Source: Oxalobacteraceae bacterium UBA4003 (GTDB lineage Bacteria > Pseudomonadota > Gammaproteobacteria > Burkholderiales > Burkholderiaceae_D). From it: 9,815 nt of DNA. The notes under the pieces are model-generated. The model worked only from the letters and a program-made list of their open reading frames with translations. It searched no databases and had not been told where the DNA came from. Positions 1 to 7,690 of this stretch are shown here, in pieces (the first letter of the stretch is position 1; each line of letters starts with the position of its first letter). The stretch spans positions 1-9,815 of the forward strand of contig DGBN01000037.1 of NCBI GenBank assembly GCA_002384815.1, read 5' to 3'. Made by a program: the position numbers and the translations under genes.

Positions 1-110
1 CCTTCGGCTTGAGCACGATGGCTTTGCAGATGGTGGCGCAGATCATCGAAACGCTTGCCGTTCGTGTCCCGCATAAAAAACATCAAGAACAAAACCTGAT
101 GGGAGCCTAA
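1..110 (+). CDS. TRAP transporter small permease (DctQ family), C-terminal end only
   Basis: This is the last 35 codons of a gene that begins left of the window; the reading frame starts at base 3 and ends with TAA at 108-110. The visible part begins FGLSTMALQMVAQIIETL, a hydrophobic helix followed by a charged tail (VPHKKHQEQN), which is how DctQ-type small permeases end. In TRAP systems this four-helix inner-membrane protein pairs with the large permease to carry an organic acid handed over by a periplasmic binding protein. The assignment rests mostly on the next gene, a DctM-type large permease whose ATG follows this TAA with no gap, since DctQ normally lies just upstream of DctM. Too little is visible to name the subfamily. 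Confidence 0.72.
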   Translation, partial: FGLSTMALQMVAQIIETLAVRVPHKKHQEQNLMGA

Positions 111-1457
111 ATGGGTACGCTAGAACTTGGTTTGCTTTATCTCGGCGTTACGCTGGTTTTGCTGTTTTCAGGGATGCCGATCGCATTTGCACTGGGCGCC
201 AGTGCACTTGGCTTCATGTACTTTTTTATGCCGCCGATGAATCTGGAGATGCTGGCTGAAACCCTGTACGGTGAACTGGACAACTTCACCCTGTTGACGA
301 TTCCGCTATTCATCATCATGGGATCGGCGATAGGAAAGACGCGTGCTGCTGTCGATCTGTATGAATCGGCTTATCGCTGGATGCATAAAATGCCGGGCTC
401 GCTGGGTGTGGCGAATGTCATCGGCTGCACCATCTTTGCCGCCTTGTGCGGCTCCAGTCCGGCTACCTGTGCGGCGATAGGCGGCATGGGCATACCTGAA
501 ATGCGCAAGCGCGGTTATTCGGATGCACTGGCAACCGGCTTGATTGCCGCCGGCGGCACACTGGGCATTCTGATTCCGCCGTCGATCACCTTGATTATCT
601 ACGGTTTGATTACCGAACAATCTATCGGCAAGCTGTTTTTGGCCGGCATCATTCCCGGTTTGTTGCTGGCATTTTGCTTTGCTGCGTATGTCGTGTATCG
701 CGCATCCAAGGATATCAAGCTGGCCAATACAGCGCTGGCAGCAGGCAAGGGCGAGGCTGTTATTGCTCCTGTTGCTGAAAGCTATAGCTGGCGTGAGCGT
801 TTTGAAGTGTTGCCGCGCTTGCTGCCATTCGTGATCCTGATCGCCATCATCATGTACGCGATGTACGGCGGCATCGGTACACCGTCAGAGATTGCCGGCA
901 TCGGCGCCTTCGGCGCGATGGTGCTGGTCGCGCTGGTTTACAAATGTTATCGCTGGATGGATGTGCGCGCAATTTTCCTGGGGACGGCAAAAGAATCCTG
1001 CATGATCATGATGATCATTGCGATGGCATTTTTGTTCACCTACGTGATGAGCTATCTGCGCATTACCCAGAGTGCGGCGGAATGGCTGGCCGCGCTGGAA
1101 ATGTCGAAATGGGCGTATCTGTTCTGGGTCAATGTGTTGTTGCTGGTCCTGGGTTGCTTCTTGCCGCCGGTGGCCATCATCCTGATGGTAACGCCGGTTA
1201 TTTTGCCCGGCATTATTGCCAATGGTTTCGATCCTATCTGGTTCGGCATCGTGCTGACAGTCAACATGGAACTCGGACTGATCACACCGCCGGTCGGGCT
1301 GAACCTGTTTGTCATCAAGGGCATATCGCCTGATATCAAGAACCGCGAAATACTCAGAGGCGTGATTCCTTTCATCTGGATCATGATTGCATTCATCGCT
1401 CTGCTGGCTGTATTTCCGGAGATAGTCACCTATTTGCCTAATAAAATTGGAATGTAA
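111..1457 (+). CDS. TRAP transporter large permease (DctM family), probably for malonate
   Basis: A 448-residue, very hydrophobic inner-membrane protein of the usual DctM length, with about a dozen predicted membrane segments. Family hallmarks are visible: GMPIAFALGAS near residues 21-31, IPLFIIMGSAIGKT at 64-77, CGSSPATCAAIGGMGIPEM at 113-131, GTLGILIPPS at 149-158, and a C-terminal ELGLITPPVGLNLFVIKG. DctM is the ion-coupled translocation subunit, energised by a sodium gradient in characterised TRAP systems. The ATG directly follows the stop of the small permease and has GGGAG at 101-105, five bases upstream. The last base of its stop codon is the first base of the mdcA start (TAATG), which ties it to malonate catabolism. 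Other mdc clusters use MdcF or the MdcL/MdcM pair for uptake; none is seen here, so malonate is the inferred substrate. Confidence 0.93.
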   Translation: MGTLELGLLYLGVTLVLLFSGMPIAFALGASALGFMYFFMPPMNLEMLAETLYGELDNFTLLTIPLFIIMGSAIGKTRAAVDLYESAYRWMHKMPGSLGVANVIGCTIFAALCGSSPATCAAIGGMGIPEMRKRGYSDALATGLIAAGGTLGILIPPSITLIIYGLITEQSIGKLFLAGIIPGLLLAFCFAAYVVYRASKDIKLANTALAAGKGEAVIAPVAESYSWRERFEVLPRLLPFVILIAIIMYAMYGGIGTPSEIAGIGAFGAMVLVALVYKCYRWMDVRAIFLGTAKESCMIMMIIAMAFLFTYVMSYLRITQSAAEWLAALEMSKWAYLFWVNVLLLVLGCFLPPVAIILMVTPVILPGIIANGFDPIWFGIVLTVNMELGLITPPVGLNLFVIKGISPDIKNREILRGVIPFIWIMIAFIALLAVFPEIVTYLPNKIGM

Positions 1458-3097
1458 TGAAACAGTGGAATTTGCTTTCCGAAAATCGGCGTAAAAGAAT
1501 TGAGCGGGGCCTGGCGATCACAGGAAGGATTGCCGAGCCCGGCAAGATTGTTGCGCTGCTTGAGGCCGTGATTGAATCAGGCGATCGTGTCTGCCTCGAA
1601 GGGAACAACCAGAAGCAGGCTGATTTTCTGGCGGGCGCCTTGTGCGCGCTGGATCCGGCGCGTGTGCATGATTTGCACATGCTGCTTTCGGTTCTTGCCT
1701 TGCCGGAGCATCTGGATATTTTCGACAAGGGCATTGCATCCAAACTTGATTTTTCATTTTCCGGACCGCAGGCAGTTCGTCTTGCGCGGCTGGTTGCGAC
1801 GGGAAAAATCAATATTGGTGCAATTCATACTTATCTCGAACTGTTCGGACGCTACTTCATCGATCTGACGCCGCGTGTGGCGCTGGTTGCCGCACAGGCA
1901 GCGGATCGGCAGGGAAATCTTTACACCGGACCCAACACCGAAGATACCCCGGCCATCGTGGAAGCAACGGCCTTCAAGAACGGCATTGTGATTGCACAAG
2001 TCAATGAAATCGTCGATGTCTTGCCGCGTGTCGATGTGCCGGCAGACTGGGTGGATTTTGTCGTGCAGGCACCGACGCCGCATTACATCGAACCTTTGTT
2101 TACACGTGACCCTGCATTGATCTCCGAAGTGCAGGTGCTGATGGCGATGATGGCCATCAAAGGTATCTACGCTGAATACGGCGTGGAACGGATCAATCAC
2201 GGTATTGGTTTTGATACCGCCGCGATTGAATTGATCCTGCCAACCTACGCCGAGTCGCTGGGCCTGAAAGGAAAAATCGGACGGCAGTGGGCCTTGAATC
2301 CGCATCCCGCACTGATTCCTGCGATCGAAGCCGGTTTTGTGGAGTCGGTACATTCTTTCGGTTCGGAGCTGGGCATGGAGCGCTATATCGAAGCGCGCCC
2401 GGATGTATTTTTCGTCGGGCGCGACGGAACTATGCGCAGCAACCGTGCGATGAGTCAGGTGGCCGGCCATTATGCGTGCGACATGTTCATCGGTTCGACG
2501 CTGCAGATCGATTTGCAGGGAAACTCATCGACAGCAACGCTGGGACGGATTTCCGGTTTTGGCGGCGCGCCGAACATGGGTTCGGATGCACGCGGCCGGC
2601 GTCATCCCAGTGCGGCATGGCTGAAGGCAGGCGAGCAGGCGCGCCACGGCAAGAACATGATCCCGCGTGGACAGAAGCTGGTGGTGCAAATAGTGGAAAC
2701 CTTCCGTGAGCACATGCAGCCGGCGTTTGTCGAGCGGCTGGATGCCTGGCAACTGGCCGAGCAGGCCAAGCTGGCGATCCCGCCGGTGATGATTTACGGC
2801 GACGATGTGACGCATATTCTGACTGAGGAAGGCATCGTCAATCTGTTGTTGTGCCGCACCGAGGAAGAGCGCGAACAGGCGATACGCGGCGTCGCCGGTT
2901 ATACGCCGGTCGGCATGGCACGCGATAAAAAGATGGTGGAAAACCTGCGTGATCGCGGCATTATCCTGCGCGCCGAAGACATGGGCATAGACAAGCGCAT
3001 GGCGACGCGCGATCTGCTGGCAGCGAAAAACATGAAAGACCTGGTGCGCGCATCCGGCGGTTTGTATGCGCCGCCCAAACGCTTCAGGAACTGGTGA
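1457..3097 (+). CDS. mdcA: Malonate decarboxylase alpha subunit (acetyl-ACP:malonate ACP transferase)
   Basis: A 546-residue cytoplasmic protein, close to the roughly 550 of characterised MdcA. It exchanges acetate for malonate on the carrier protein (acetyl-S-MdcC + malonate gives malonyl-S-MdcC + acetate), the first half of the cycle, and belongs to the CoA-transferase-like superfamily. Conserved stretches seen: LEGNNQKQADFLAG at residues 47-60, YTGPNTEDTPAIVEATAFK at 156-174, LNPHPALIPAIEAGF at 280-294, and the strongly conserved block from SVHSFGSELGMERYIEARPD (297-316) to GRISGFGGAPNMGSDARGRR (363-382). The start ATG overlaps the upstream stop by one base; its Shine-Dalgarno is weak (GGAA), so translation probably depends on coupling to the permease gene. 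The stop TGA lies in GTGA just before mdcC. The frame is intact. Confidence 0.97.
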   Translation: MKQWNLLSENRRKRIERGLAITGRIAEPGKIVALLEAVIESGDRVCLEGNNQKQADFLAGALCALDPARVHDLHMLLSVLALPEHLDIFDKGIASKLDFSFSGPQAVRLARLVATGKINIGAIHTYLELFGRYFIDLTPRVALVAAQAADRQGNLYTGPNTEDTPAIVEATAFKNGIVIAQVNEIVDVLPRVDVPADWVDFVVQAPTPHYIEPLFTRDPALISEVQVLMAMMAIKGIYAEYGVERINHGIGFDTAAIELILPTYAESLGLKGKIGRQWALNPHPALIPAIEAGFVESVHSFGSELGMERYIEARPDVFFVGRDGTMRSNRAMSQVAGHYACDMFIGSTLQIDLQGNSSTATLGRISGFGGAPNMGSDARGRRHPSAAWLKAGEQARHGKNMIPRGQKLVVQIVETFREHMQPAFVERLDAWQLAEQAKLAIPPVMIYGDDVTHILTEEGIVNLLLCRTEEEREQAIRGVAGYTPVGMARDKKMVENLRDRGIILRAEDMGIDKRMATRDLLAAKNMKDLVRASGGLYAPPKRFRNW

Positions 3098-3105
3098 AGA
3101 AAGAT

Positions 3106-3420
3106 ATGGAAACCTTGAATTTTCGTTTTGAAAACGGCACCCGACGTGTGACGCCGCATGCCGAGCTGGTTGGCGTGGTGAGTTCGGGCAATCTTGAAGT
3201 GCTGATCGAAACGGCTGCACTGAACGGCGGCTGCGAAGTGGAAGTGAAAACTGCGGCGGTGGGATTCGCTGCAATCTGGCGTGCAGTGATAGCGGATTTC
3301 AATCTGCGCTGGTCGCTGGCGGATGTCCGCATTTCAATCAACGATGTAGGCGCCACGCCTGCCGTCGTCAGCCTGCGTCTGGATCAGGCGGTGGAATCAA
3401 TGATGGGAGCAAGGACATGA
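3106..3420 (+). CDS. mdcC: Malonate decarboxylase acyl carrier protein, delta subunit
   Basis: A 104-residue acyl carrier protein whose prosthetic group is 2'-(5''-phosphoribosyl)-3'-dephospho-CoA rather than phosphopantetheine. The attachment region is visible as VVSSGNLEVLIE; by comparison with the family motif (GSGDLEVL) the modified serine is most likely Ser27. The C-terminal GATPAVVSLRLDQAVE is also typical (the family has GATPGVVRLRLEQA or similar). I chose ATG 3106 because known MdcC proteins begin with MET or a close variant and this gives METLNFRF. An in-frame GTG at 3094, overlapping the mdcA stop as GTGA, would add four residues and cannot be excluded. The gene sits eight bases after mdcA and overlaps mdcD by four bases. 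Confidence 0.93.
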   Translation: METLNFRFENGTRRVTPHAELVGVVSSGNLEVLIETAALNGGCEVEVKTAAVGFAAIWRAVIADFNLRWSLADVRISINDVGATPAVVSLRLDQAVESMMGART

Positions 3421-4313
3421 GCAGTTATCTGGAAGCCAATGCTCGCCAGCGCATCCATCAGTTGCTGGACGCGGATTCGTTTACGGAATTCCTGCCGCCT
3501 GCGCAGCGCATCGTCAGCCCGCATCTGGCGCAACTGGATACGCCGGTCTCGTTCGACGATGGCGTGGTGATCGGCAGCGGCACATTGCTGGGTGCGAAGG
3601 TACTGGCCGCATCGCAGGAAGGCGGCTTCATGGGCGGCGCGGTGGGCGAGGTGCATGGCGCGAAACTTGTGGGCTTGCTGAAGCGCGCCATCCAGGATCG
3701 CGTGGACGGCGTGCTGCTATTGCTGGAAACCGGCGGCGTGCGCCTGCACGAAGCGAATGCCGGCTTGATTGCGGTATCGGAAGTGATGCGCGCGGTACTC
3801 GATACGCGTGCCGCCAACATTCCAGTCATTGTTATGGTCGGCGGCTCCAACGGCTGCTTTGGCGGCATGGGTATCGTGGCCTGTTGCGCCAATGCGATCC
3901 TGATGTCGGAAGAAGCGCGCTTGGCAATGTCGGGCCCGGAAGTGATTGAAACCACGCATGGCGTGGAAGAATTCGATTCCCGCGACCGCGCTCTCGTGTG
4001 GCGCACGACAGGAGGCAAGCATCGCTACCTGCTCGGCGATTGCGACGCCGTACTGGCGGACGATATTGATGTCTTTCGCGATGCTGCAGGCGCAGCGCTG
4101 CAACTCTGCAGGCAGAGTTCGGCCGAACTCACGCTGCAGGCACTTGAATCCGAACACGCATTGCTAAGCAAGCGCTTGAAGGATTTCGGCCAGTTGTCCG
4201 AACCTATGGATATCTGGTCCGATCTGGGTATTGCGGACCCCGCTGCATTGCCGATGCTGGAAGCCGAAGCCTTCATGCAGCAGGTCTCATCCTTCCGTCT
4301 GGGAGAACGATAA
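3417..4313 (+). CDS. mdcD: Malonate decarboxylase beta subunit (biotin-independent malonyl-ACP decarboxylase)
   Basis: A 298-residue carboxyltransferase/crotonase-fold protein that, with MdcE, decarboxylates malonyl-S-MdcC to acetyl-S-MdcC without biotin. Signature stretches: EGGFMGGAVGEVHGAKLVGL at residues 68-87, LLLETGGVRLHEANAGL at 101-117, VGGSNGCFGGMGIVACCANA at 141-160, MSGPEVIETTHGVEEFDSRD at 171-190. The glycine-rich GG(S/C)xGCFGG loop is expected to help form the oxyanion hole. The ATG overlaps the mdcC stop (ATGA) and GGGAG at 3405-3409 stands seven bases upstream, a good ribosome binding site. It ends in TAATG, sharing one base with mdcE, which suits two subunits made in equal amounts. 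No sodium-pump subunits (MadB type) or biotin carrier are present, so this is the soluble form of the enzyme. Confidence 0.97.
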   Translation: MSSYLEANARQRIHQLLDADSFTEFLPPAQRIVSPHLAQLDTPVSFDDGVVIGSGTLLGAKVLAASQEGGFMGGAVGEVHGAKLVGLLKRAIQDRVDGVLLLLETGGVRLHEANAGLIAVSEVMRAVLDTRAANIPVIVMVGGSNGCFGGMGIVACCANAILMSEEARLAMSGPEVIETTHGVEEFDSRDRALVWRTTGGKHRYLLGDCDAVLADDIDVFRDAAGAALQLCRQSSAELTLQALESEHALLSKRLKDFGQLSEPMDIWSDLGIADPAALPMLEAEAFMQQVSSFRLGER

Positions 4314-5029
4314 TGGAATGGCAGAAACTTGCTGCGGAATTGTTCCCGGAAGGGCATGACATCGTTGAGCGCGATTTTTTCCTGCGCGGTAACGCGACAG
4401 TCGCCGGCCATGTGGTTACCGTCATCGGTACTACCGGCCACACGCCCATCGGGGTGGAAATTGCGCTGGCACAGGCCAATGCCATTCTCGAAACGATGCG
4501 TGAATTTCCCGGCCGTCCGCTGATCATACTGGTCGATACGCAAGGCCAGCGCCTGCGGCATCGCGATGAAATGCTGGGCATCAATCGCTATATGGCGCAT
4601 CTGGGTAAATGCATCGATCGTGCGCGCCGCAATGGGCATCCGGTAATCGGTCTGGTCTACGATCAGGCGCTGTCCGGTGGTTTCATCACGAGCGGCCTGA
4701 TGGCGGATGCCTGTTATGCGCTGCCTGAGGCCGAAATCCGCGTGATGGGTTTGCCGGCCATGGCGCGCATTACCAAAGTGCCGGAAGAAACACTGCGCGA
4801 ACTGGCGAAGTCGAATCCGGTGTTTGCTCCCGGCGCAGAAAATTATCTGAACATGGGTGGCGTCGAAGCGATCTGGCACGGTGATCTGGCAGCCTGCTTG
4901 GCGAAAGCTCTGCAGCAGACCGATGCCAGCGACCGCCGCAGTGAACGCGGGCTGGAAAGAGGCGGACGCAAAATGGCGCGCCCGGTTATTCAGGCCGTGC
5001 TGGCCAGCCACGATGTTTCAGCGTCATAA
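4313..5029 (+). CDS. mdcE: Malonate decarboxylase gamma subunit
   Basis: A 238-residue cytoplasmic protein, the codecarboxylase partner of MdcD; both resemble halves of acyl-CoA carboxyltransferases. Recognisable blocks are GTTGHTPIGVEIALAQANAI at residues 39-58, ILVDTQGQRLRHRDEMLGIN at 72-91, YDQALSGGFITSGLMADA at 116-133, and RVMGLPAMARITKVPEE at 143-159. Start ATG 4313 shares a base with the mdcD stop, with GGGAG at 4301-4305 seven bases upstream. The end overlaps the start of mdcG by 17 bases. Its length is, from memory, somewhat below that of enterobacterial and pseudomonad MdcE, the difference lying in the C-terminal tail; the core motifs are all intact so I see no sign of damage. Confidence 0.96.
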   Translation: MEWQKLAAELFPEGHDIVERDFFLRGNATVAGHVVTVIGTTGHTPIGVEIALAQANAILETMREFPGRPLIILVDTQGQRLRHRDEMLGINRYMAHLGKCIDRARRNGHPVIGLVYDQALSGGFITSGLMADACYALPEAEIRVMGLPAMARITKVPEETLRELAKSNPVFAPGAENYLNMGGVEAIWHGDLAACLAKALQQTDASDRRSERGLERGGRKMARPVIQAVLASHDVSAS

Positions 5030-5681
5030 CCGCGTCTGGCTGTCTGCAAATGGATGGCAGGCTGCATGTGAAAAGCTGCCGGCTGCACATGCAAAAGAAT
5101 TGATGCGATGGGCTGAAAATGGCTGGCCGGCGATCGTACGCCGGAGCGACGCCGACGCACAGCCGGATACGCTTTACCTTGGCCTGGCGCCGCCGCCTGA
5201 ACCGAACACCGGCTTGAAGACACGGATTCCTTTTTCTGTCGGCACGGCGGACATTGTCCGTCACGAAGCACCGCTGGTGCTGATGGCTGCAGAATCTGCA
5301 CTGCCGTCAGCATGGCGTTCTGCATTTTTCTCATTGGCAGCAGAAGCAGACAACAAAAAACTGGAATTTCGCATTTATGGTTCAGCCGCACTGCAGGCAA
5401 TAACAGGCCTGTCTTACCTTGCCGCTTCTTCCGACATAGACCTTCTTTTTTATCCGCATACGCATGCACAGCTTCAGGAGGGCATGGCTCTTCTGCAACT
5501 GTATGCAAAACAATTACCGCTGGATGGAGAAATCGTTTTTCCTTCCGGGCGCGCTGTGGCATGGAAGGAGTGGGCGCAAGCGCTGGCAAATCCGGGACGG
5601 TTGCGGGTGCTGGCGAAAGGCATGTCGAGTCTGAATCTTGTGCCGGCCACAGACTTGCTGGCGGAACTGGAGCAATCTTAG
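5013..5681 (+). CDS. mdcG: Phosphoribosyl-dephospho-CoA transferase (MdcC holo-enzyme synthase)
   Basis: A 222-residue protein that attaches the prosthetic group: 2'-(5-triphosphoribosyl)-3'-dephospho-CoA + apo-MdcC gives holo-MdcC + diphosphate. It has a nucleotidyltransferase-like core, visible as YGSAALQAITGLSYL followed by SSDIDLLF (residues 122-146); Asp141 and Asp143 are the likely metal ligands. The N-terminus RHNRVWLS (4-11) fits the family's RHDxVWL opening. I chose ATG 5013, which gives this N-terminus and overlaps mdcE by 17 bases; the frame stays open further upstream but only inside mdcE. No strong Shine-Dalgarno precedes it, so re-initiation after mdcE is likely. The stop TAG shares one base with the GTG of mdcB. 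This gene is somewhat richer in A/T stretches than the subunit genes. Confidence 0.93.
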   Translation: MFQRHNRVWLSANGWQAACEKLPAAHAKELMRWAENGWPAIVRRSDADAQPDTLYLGLAPPPEPNTGLKTRIPFSVGTADIVRHEAPLVLMAAESALPSAWRSAFFSLAAEADNKKLEFRIYGSAALQAITGLSYLAASSDIDLLFYPHTHAQLQEGMALLQLYAKQLPLDGEIVFPSGRAVAWKEWAQALANPGRLRVLAKGMSSLNLVPATDLLAELEQS

Positions 5682-6604
5682 TGAAGCCATCGACCTATTC
5701 ATTTCCTGTTCTATTCCCGGAAGTTTCTGGCAGTGCCGCTGTCCGGGCATCTTCGGCAAACAGGCTGCTGCGCAATGCGTGCCTGGCAACGGCCGGCATC
5801 GCGATAGGAAGCCTGCACGCAGAACTGGTGCTGTATCCGAAGCCTGGCCTGGTTTCTCTCATAGACAATGGCAGTCATGCCGACATGGATGCCGGCTTGT
5901 TCATGCGCAGCCTCTTTTCGCTGCGCCATTACTTTGTCCGGGCGGCGCACGCGGGGGCAGCGGATATGCCGTTTGGCGTATTGAAGGGACTTGGTATTCA
6001 GGCAGAGCAGCGCATGCTGACCGCAACCGGCGGCATCAACACGCATCGTGGTGCAATTTTCTCTCTTGGTCTGCTCTGTGCCGCCACCGGATATTGCCAT
6101 GGTCACGGATTGCCTTTATCGGAAAACACATTGCGCACGGTGCTCATGACGCAATGGGGTGCCGCGCTGGAGGCGCACTCGATGCCACCGGCATCCGGCA
6201 CTTCCCACGGCATGCGTGTTGCACATCTGTATGGCATTAGCGGTGCGCGCGAAGAAGGCGCGAAGGGTTTTCCGGCTGTATTCGATATCGGTGTGCCGCA
6301 GTTGCGTAAAACCCTGGCCGCAGGGCACTCGCATTATCATGCGCAGGTCGATGCCTTGTTTGCCTTGATGGCGCATATGGCAGACACCAATATTTATCAT
6401 CGCGGCGGCCCGGATGGCGCCATGCTGGCGAGGCGGGCTGCGCAAGGATTCATCGCGCTTGGCGGTACTGCACATCCGCATTGGCAAAAGACCGCGCTCG
6501 ATTGTCACCGGCAATTTGTGAGCAGGGGTTTGTCACCGGGTGGCGCAGCAGATATGCTGGCTGCAAGCTGGTTTGTATATCAGACAAGTCCATGGATGGA
6601 ATGA
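5681..6604 (+). CDS. mdcB: Triphosphoribosyl-dephospho-CoA synthase
   Basis: A 307-residue CitG/MdcB-family enzyme that makes the MdcC prosthetic-group precursor from ATP and 3'-dephospho-CoA, releasing adenine. Conserved motifs: KPGLVSLIDNGSHADMDAG at residues 54-72, TGGINTHRGAIFSLG at 116-130, TNIYHRGG at 236-243, and GLSPGGAADMLA at 283-294. The start is GTG 5681, overlapping the mdcG stop as TAGTG, with GGAG at 5669-5672 eight bases upstream; it yields a protein of usual family length. The frame is open back to 5312, but that part lies wholly inside mdcG and matches nothing I know. In Klebsiella and Pseudomonas mdcB follows mdcA; here it sits between mdcG and mdcH, an order I recall from Acinetobacter. 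Confidence 0.94.
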   Translation: MKPSTYSFPVLFPEVSGSAAVRASSANRLLRNACLATAGIAIGSLHAELVLYPKPGLVSLIDNGSHADMDAGLFMRSLFSLRHYFVRAAHAGAADMPFGVLKGLGIQAEQRMLTATGGINTHRGAIFSLGLLCAATGYCHGHGLPLSENTLRTVLMTQWGAALEAHSMPPASGTSHGMRVAHLYGISGAREEGAKGFPAVFDIGVPQLRKTLAAGHSHYHAQVDALFALMAHMADTNIYHRGGPDGAMLARRAAQGFIALGGTAHPHWQKTALDCHRQFVSRGLSPGGAADMLAASWFVYQTSPWME

Positions 6605-6619
6605 AACTACAGGGCTCGG

Positions 6620-7567
6620 ATGACTAATCGCATTGCCATTCTGTGCTCCGGGCAGGGAGGACAGCACGCGGGCATGTTCGATATCCTGCGCGATGATGCT
6701 CGTACCAGTCAGTTGCTGCAGACATGGCCGCTGGAAGAGCTATGCGGACATGCGCTGCCGGATATTCTGTCGGACGAGCATCTGATGTTTGCCAATCCGA
6801 TTGCACAACCGCTGGTGGTCACGACCATATTGGCAAACTGGGCAGTCGTAAAAGAGATCATACCCAGGCCCGTGATTACGGCTGGTTACAGTATAGGCGA
6901 ACTGGCATCCTGGTCGGTGGCTGGTGCGCTGGCACCGGCTGAGACGATCAGGCTGGCTGCGTTAAGGGCAAAGCTGCTGCAGGCATGCATTGGCGCCGAG
7001 CAGCCACAAGTGATGCTGGCCATTTCGCTATCGCAAGCCTTGATACAGATGGCAGAGCTGGAACCCGTGCTGCGCTCGCATGGTTTTTTTCTTGCAATTG
7101 AAGTCGACGAGGATGCTGTGATCGTCGGCGGTCTGCTTGGCAATGCCGATGCGCTGGAAGCGGCCGTTAGCGCAGCCGGCGGTAAAGTAACCCGTCTGCC
7201 AATCGAAATCGCTTCTCATACACCATGGATGCGCGACGCAGTTACACCCTTTGAGGATGCGGTGACGGCGAGCGGTATGCGCAATCCCTTATTTCCTGTT
7301 CTGGCCGGAATTTCCGGCGCCCGCCTGCACAGCAAAGATGCAGCGGCATCCGCATTGTCACGCCAGCTTGCCGAACCGATACGCTGGCAAGGCGTGATGG
7401 ACAGCCTGGATGAAGCAGGGGTGACGATGGCGATAGAACTGGGCCCTGGTGCCGCTTTGTCCAGAATGCTGAAGACGCGTCATCCGCATATACAGTGCCG
7501 TTCGCTGGCAGAGTTCAGATCGCTGGCAGGCTTGAGAAAATGGGTCGAACAGTACGCAGATACATGA
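6620..7567 (+). CDS. mdcH: Malonyl-CoA:ACP transacylase of malonate decarboxylase, epsilon subunit
   Basis: A 315-residue FabD-type acyltransferase that loads malonyl from malonyl-CoA onto the free thiol of newly completed MdcC, starting the decarboxylase cycle. The N-terminal CSGQGGQHAGM (residues 9-19) is the family's first glycine-rich loop. The nucleophile is Ser91 in GYSIGELAS (89-97); the catalytic His is expected at His200 in ASHTPWM, and Arg116 fits the substrate-carboxylate arginine of FabD. The C-terminal ELGPGAALSRML closes the fold. ATG 6620 has AGGG at 6611-6614, five bases upstream. The 15-base gap after mdcB is the widest junction in the operon. It is the last gene of the cluster: beyond it come only intergenic sequence and convergent genes. 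FabD itself is a less likely identity given the position and the divergent sequence. Confidence 0.95.
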   Translation: MTNRIAILCSGQGGQHAGMFDILRDDARTSQLLQTWPLEELCGHALPDILSDEHLMFANPIAQPLVVTTILANWAVVKEIIPRPVITAGYSIGELASWSVAGALAPAETIRLAALRAKLLQACIGAEQPQVMLAISLSQALIQMAELEPVLRSHGFFLAIEVDEDAVIVGGLLGNADALEAAVSAAGGKVTRLPIEIASHTPWMRDAVTPFEDAVTASGMRNPLFPVLAGISGARLHSKDAAASALSRQLAEPIRWQGVMDSLDEAGVTMAIELGPGAALSRMLKTRHPHIQCRSLAEFRSLAGLRKWVEQYADT

Positions 7568-7572
7568 AGCAC

Positions 7573-7602
7573 AAGACAGAAAAATAAAAGAACATCTGTC
7601 TT
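7573..7602. repeat. 8-bp inverted repeat between convergent genes, possible weak operon end signal
   Basis: AAGACAGA at 7573-7580 is matched perfectly by TCTGTCTT at 7595-7602, with a 14-base A-rich spacer. It begins five bases after the mdcH stop, where an operon terminator would be expected, and could act on transcripts from either side. Only three of eight pairs are G-C, the loop is long, and no T run follows on either strand, so it is not a convincing intrinsic terminator. It might be a processing stem or chance. No better terminator for the mdc operon is visible before 7690. Confidence 0.35.
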
Positions 7603-7690
7603 CGGTTCCTGATCATCCAAATCGCACAATCCCTGAGTCAGCCGAATTTTTCAAATGGAACGGCAGCACAGAGCGACAGCGTAATCCGGA

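Noticed and set aside
1754..2470. 238-codon minus-strand open frame inside mdcA.
   Set aside because: Antisense to a strongly conserved mdcA region, with a composition (many His, Arg, Gln and Cys) typical of a shadow frame and no recognisable domain.
4025..5011. 328-codon minus-strand open frame across mdcD and mdcE.
   Set aside because: It spans two confirmed genes, shows shadow composition, and has no ribosome site or family motif.
5312..5680. Upstream in-frame extension of mdcB covering most of mdcG (would give a 430-residue protein).
   Set aside because: It lies entirely within the well-supported mdcG frame, resembles no family, and GTG 5681 with GGAG upstream gives a normal-length MdcB.
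1457..7567. Possible novel multi-gene system in the block of tightly packed genes.
   Set aside because: Every gene matches a known malonate decarboxylase component with its motifs intact; the cluster is a known pathway.
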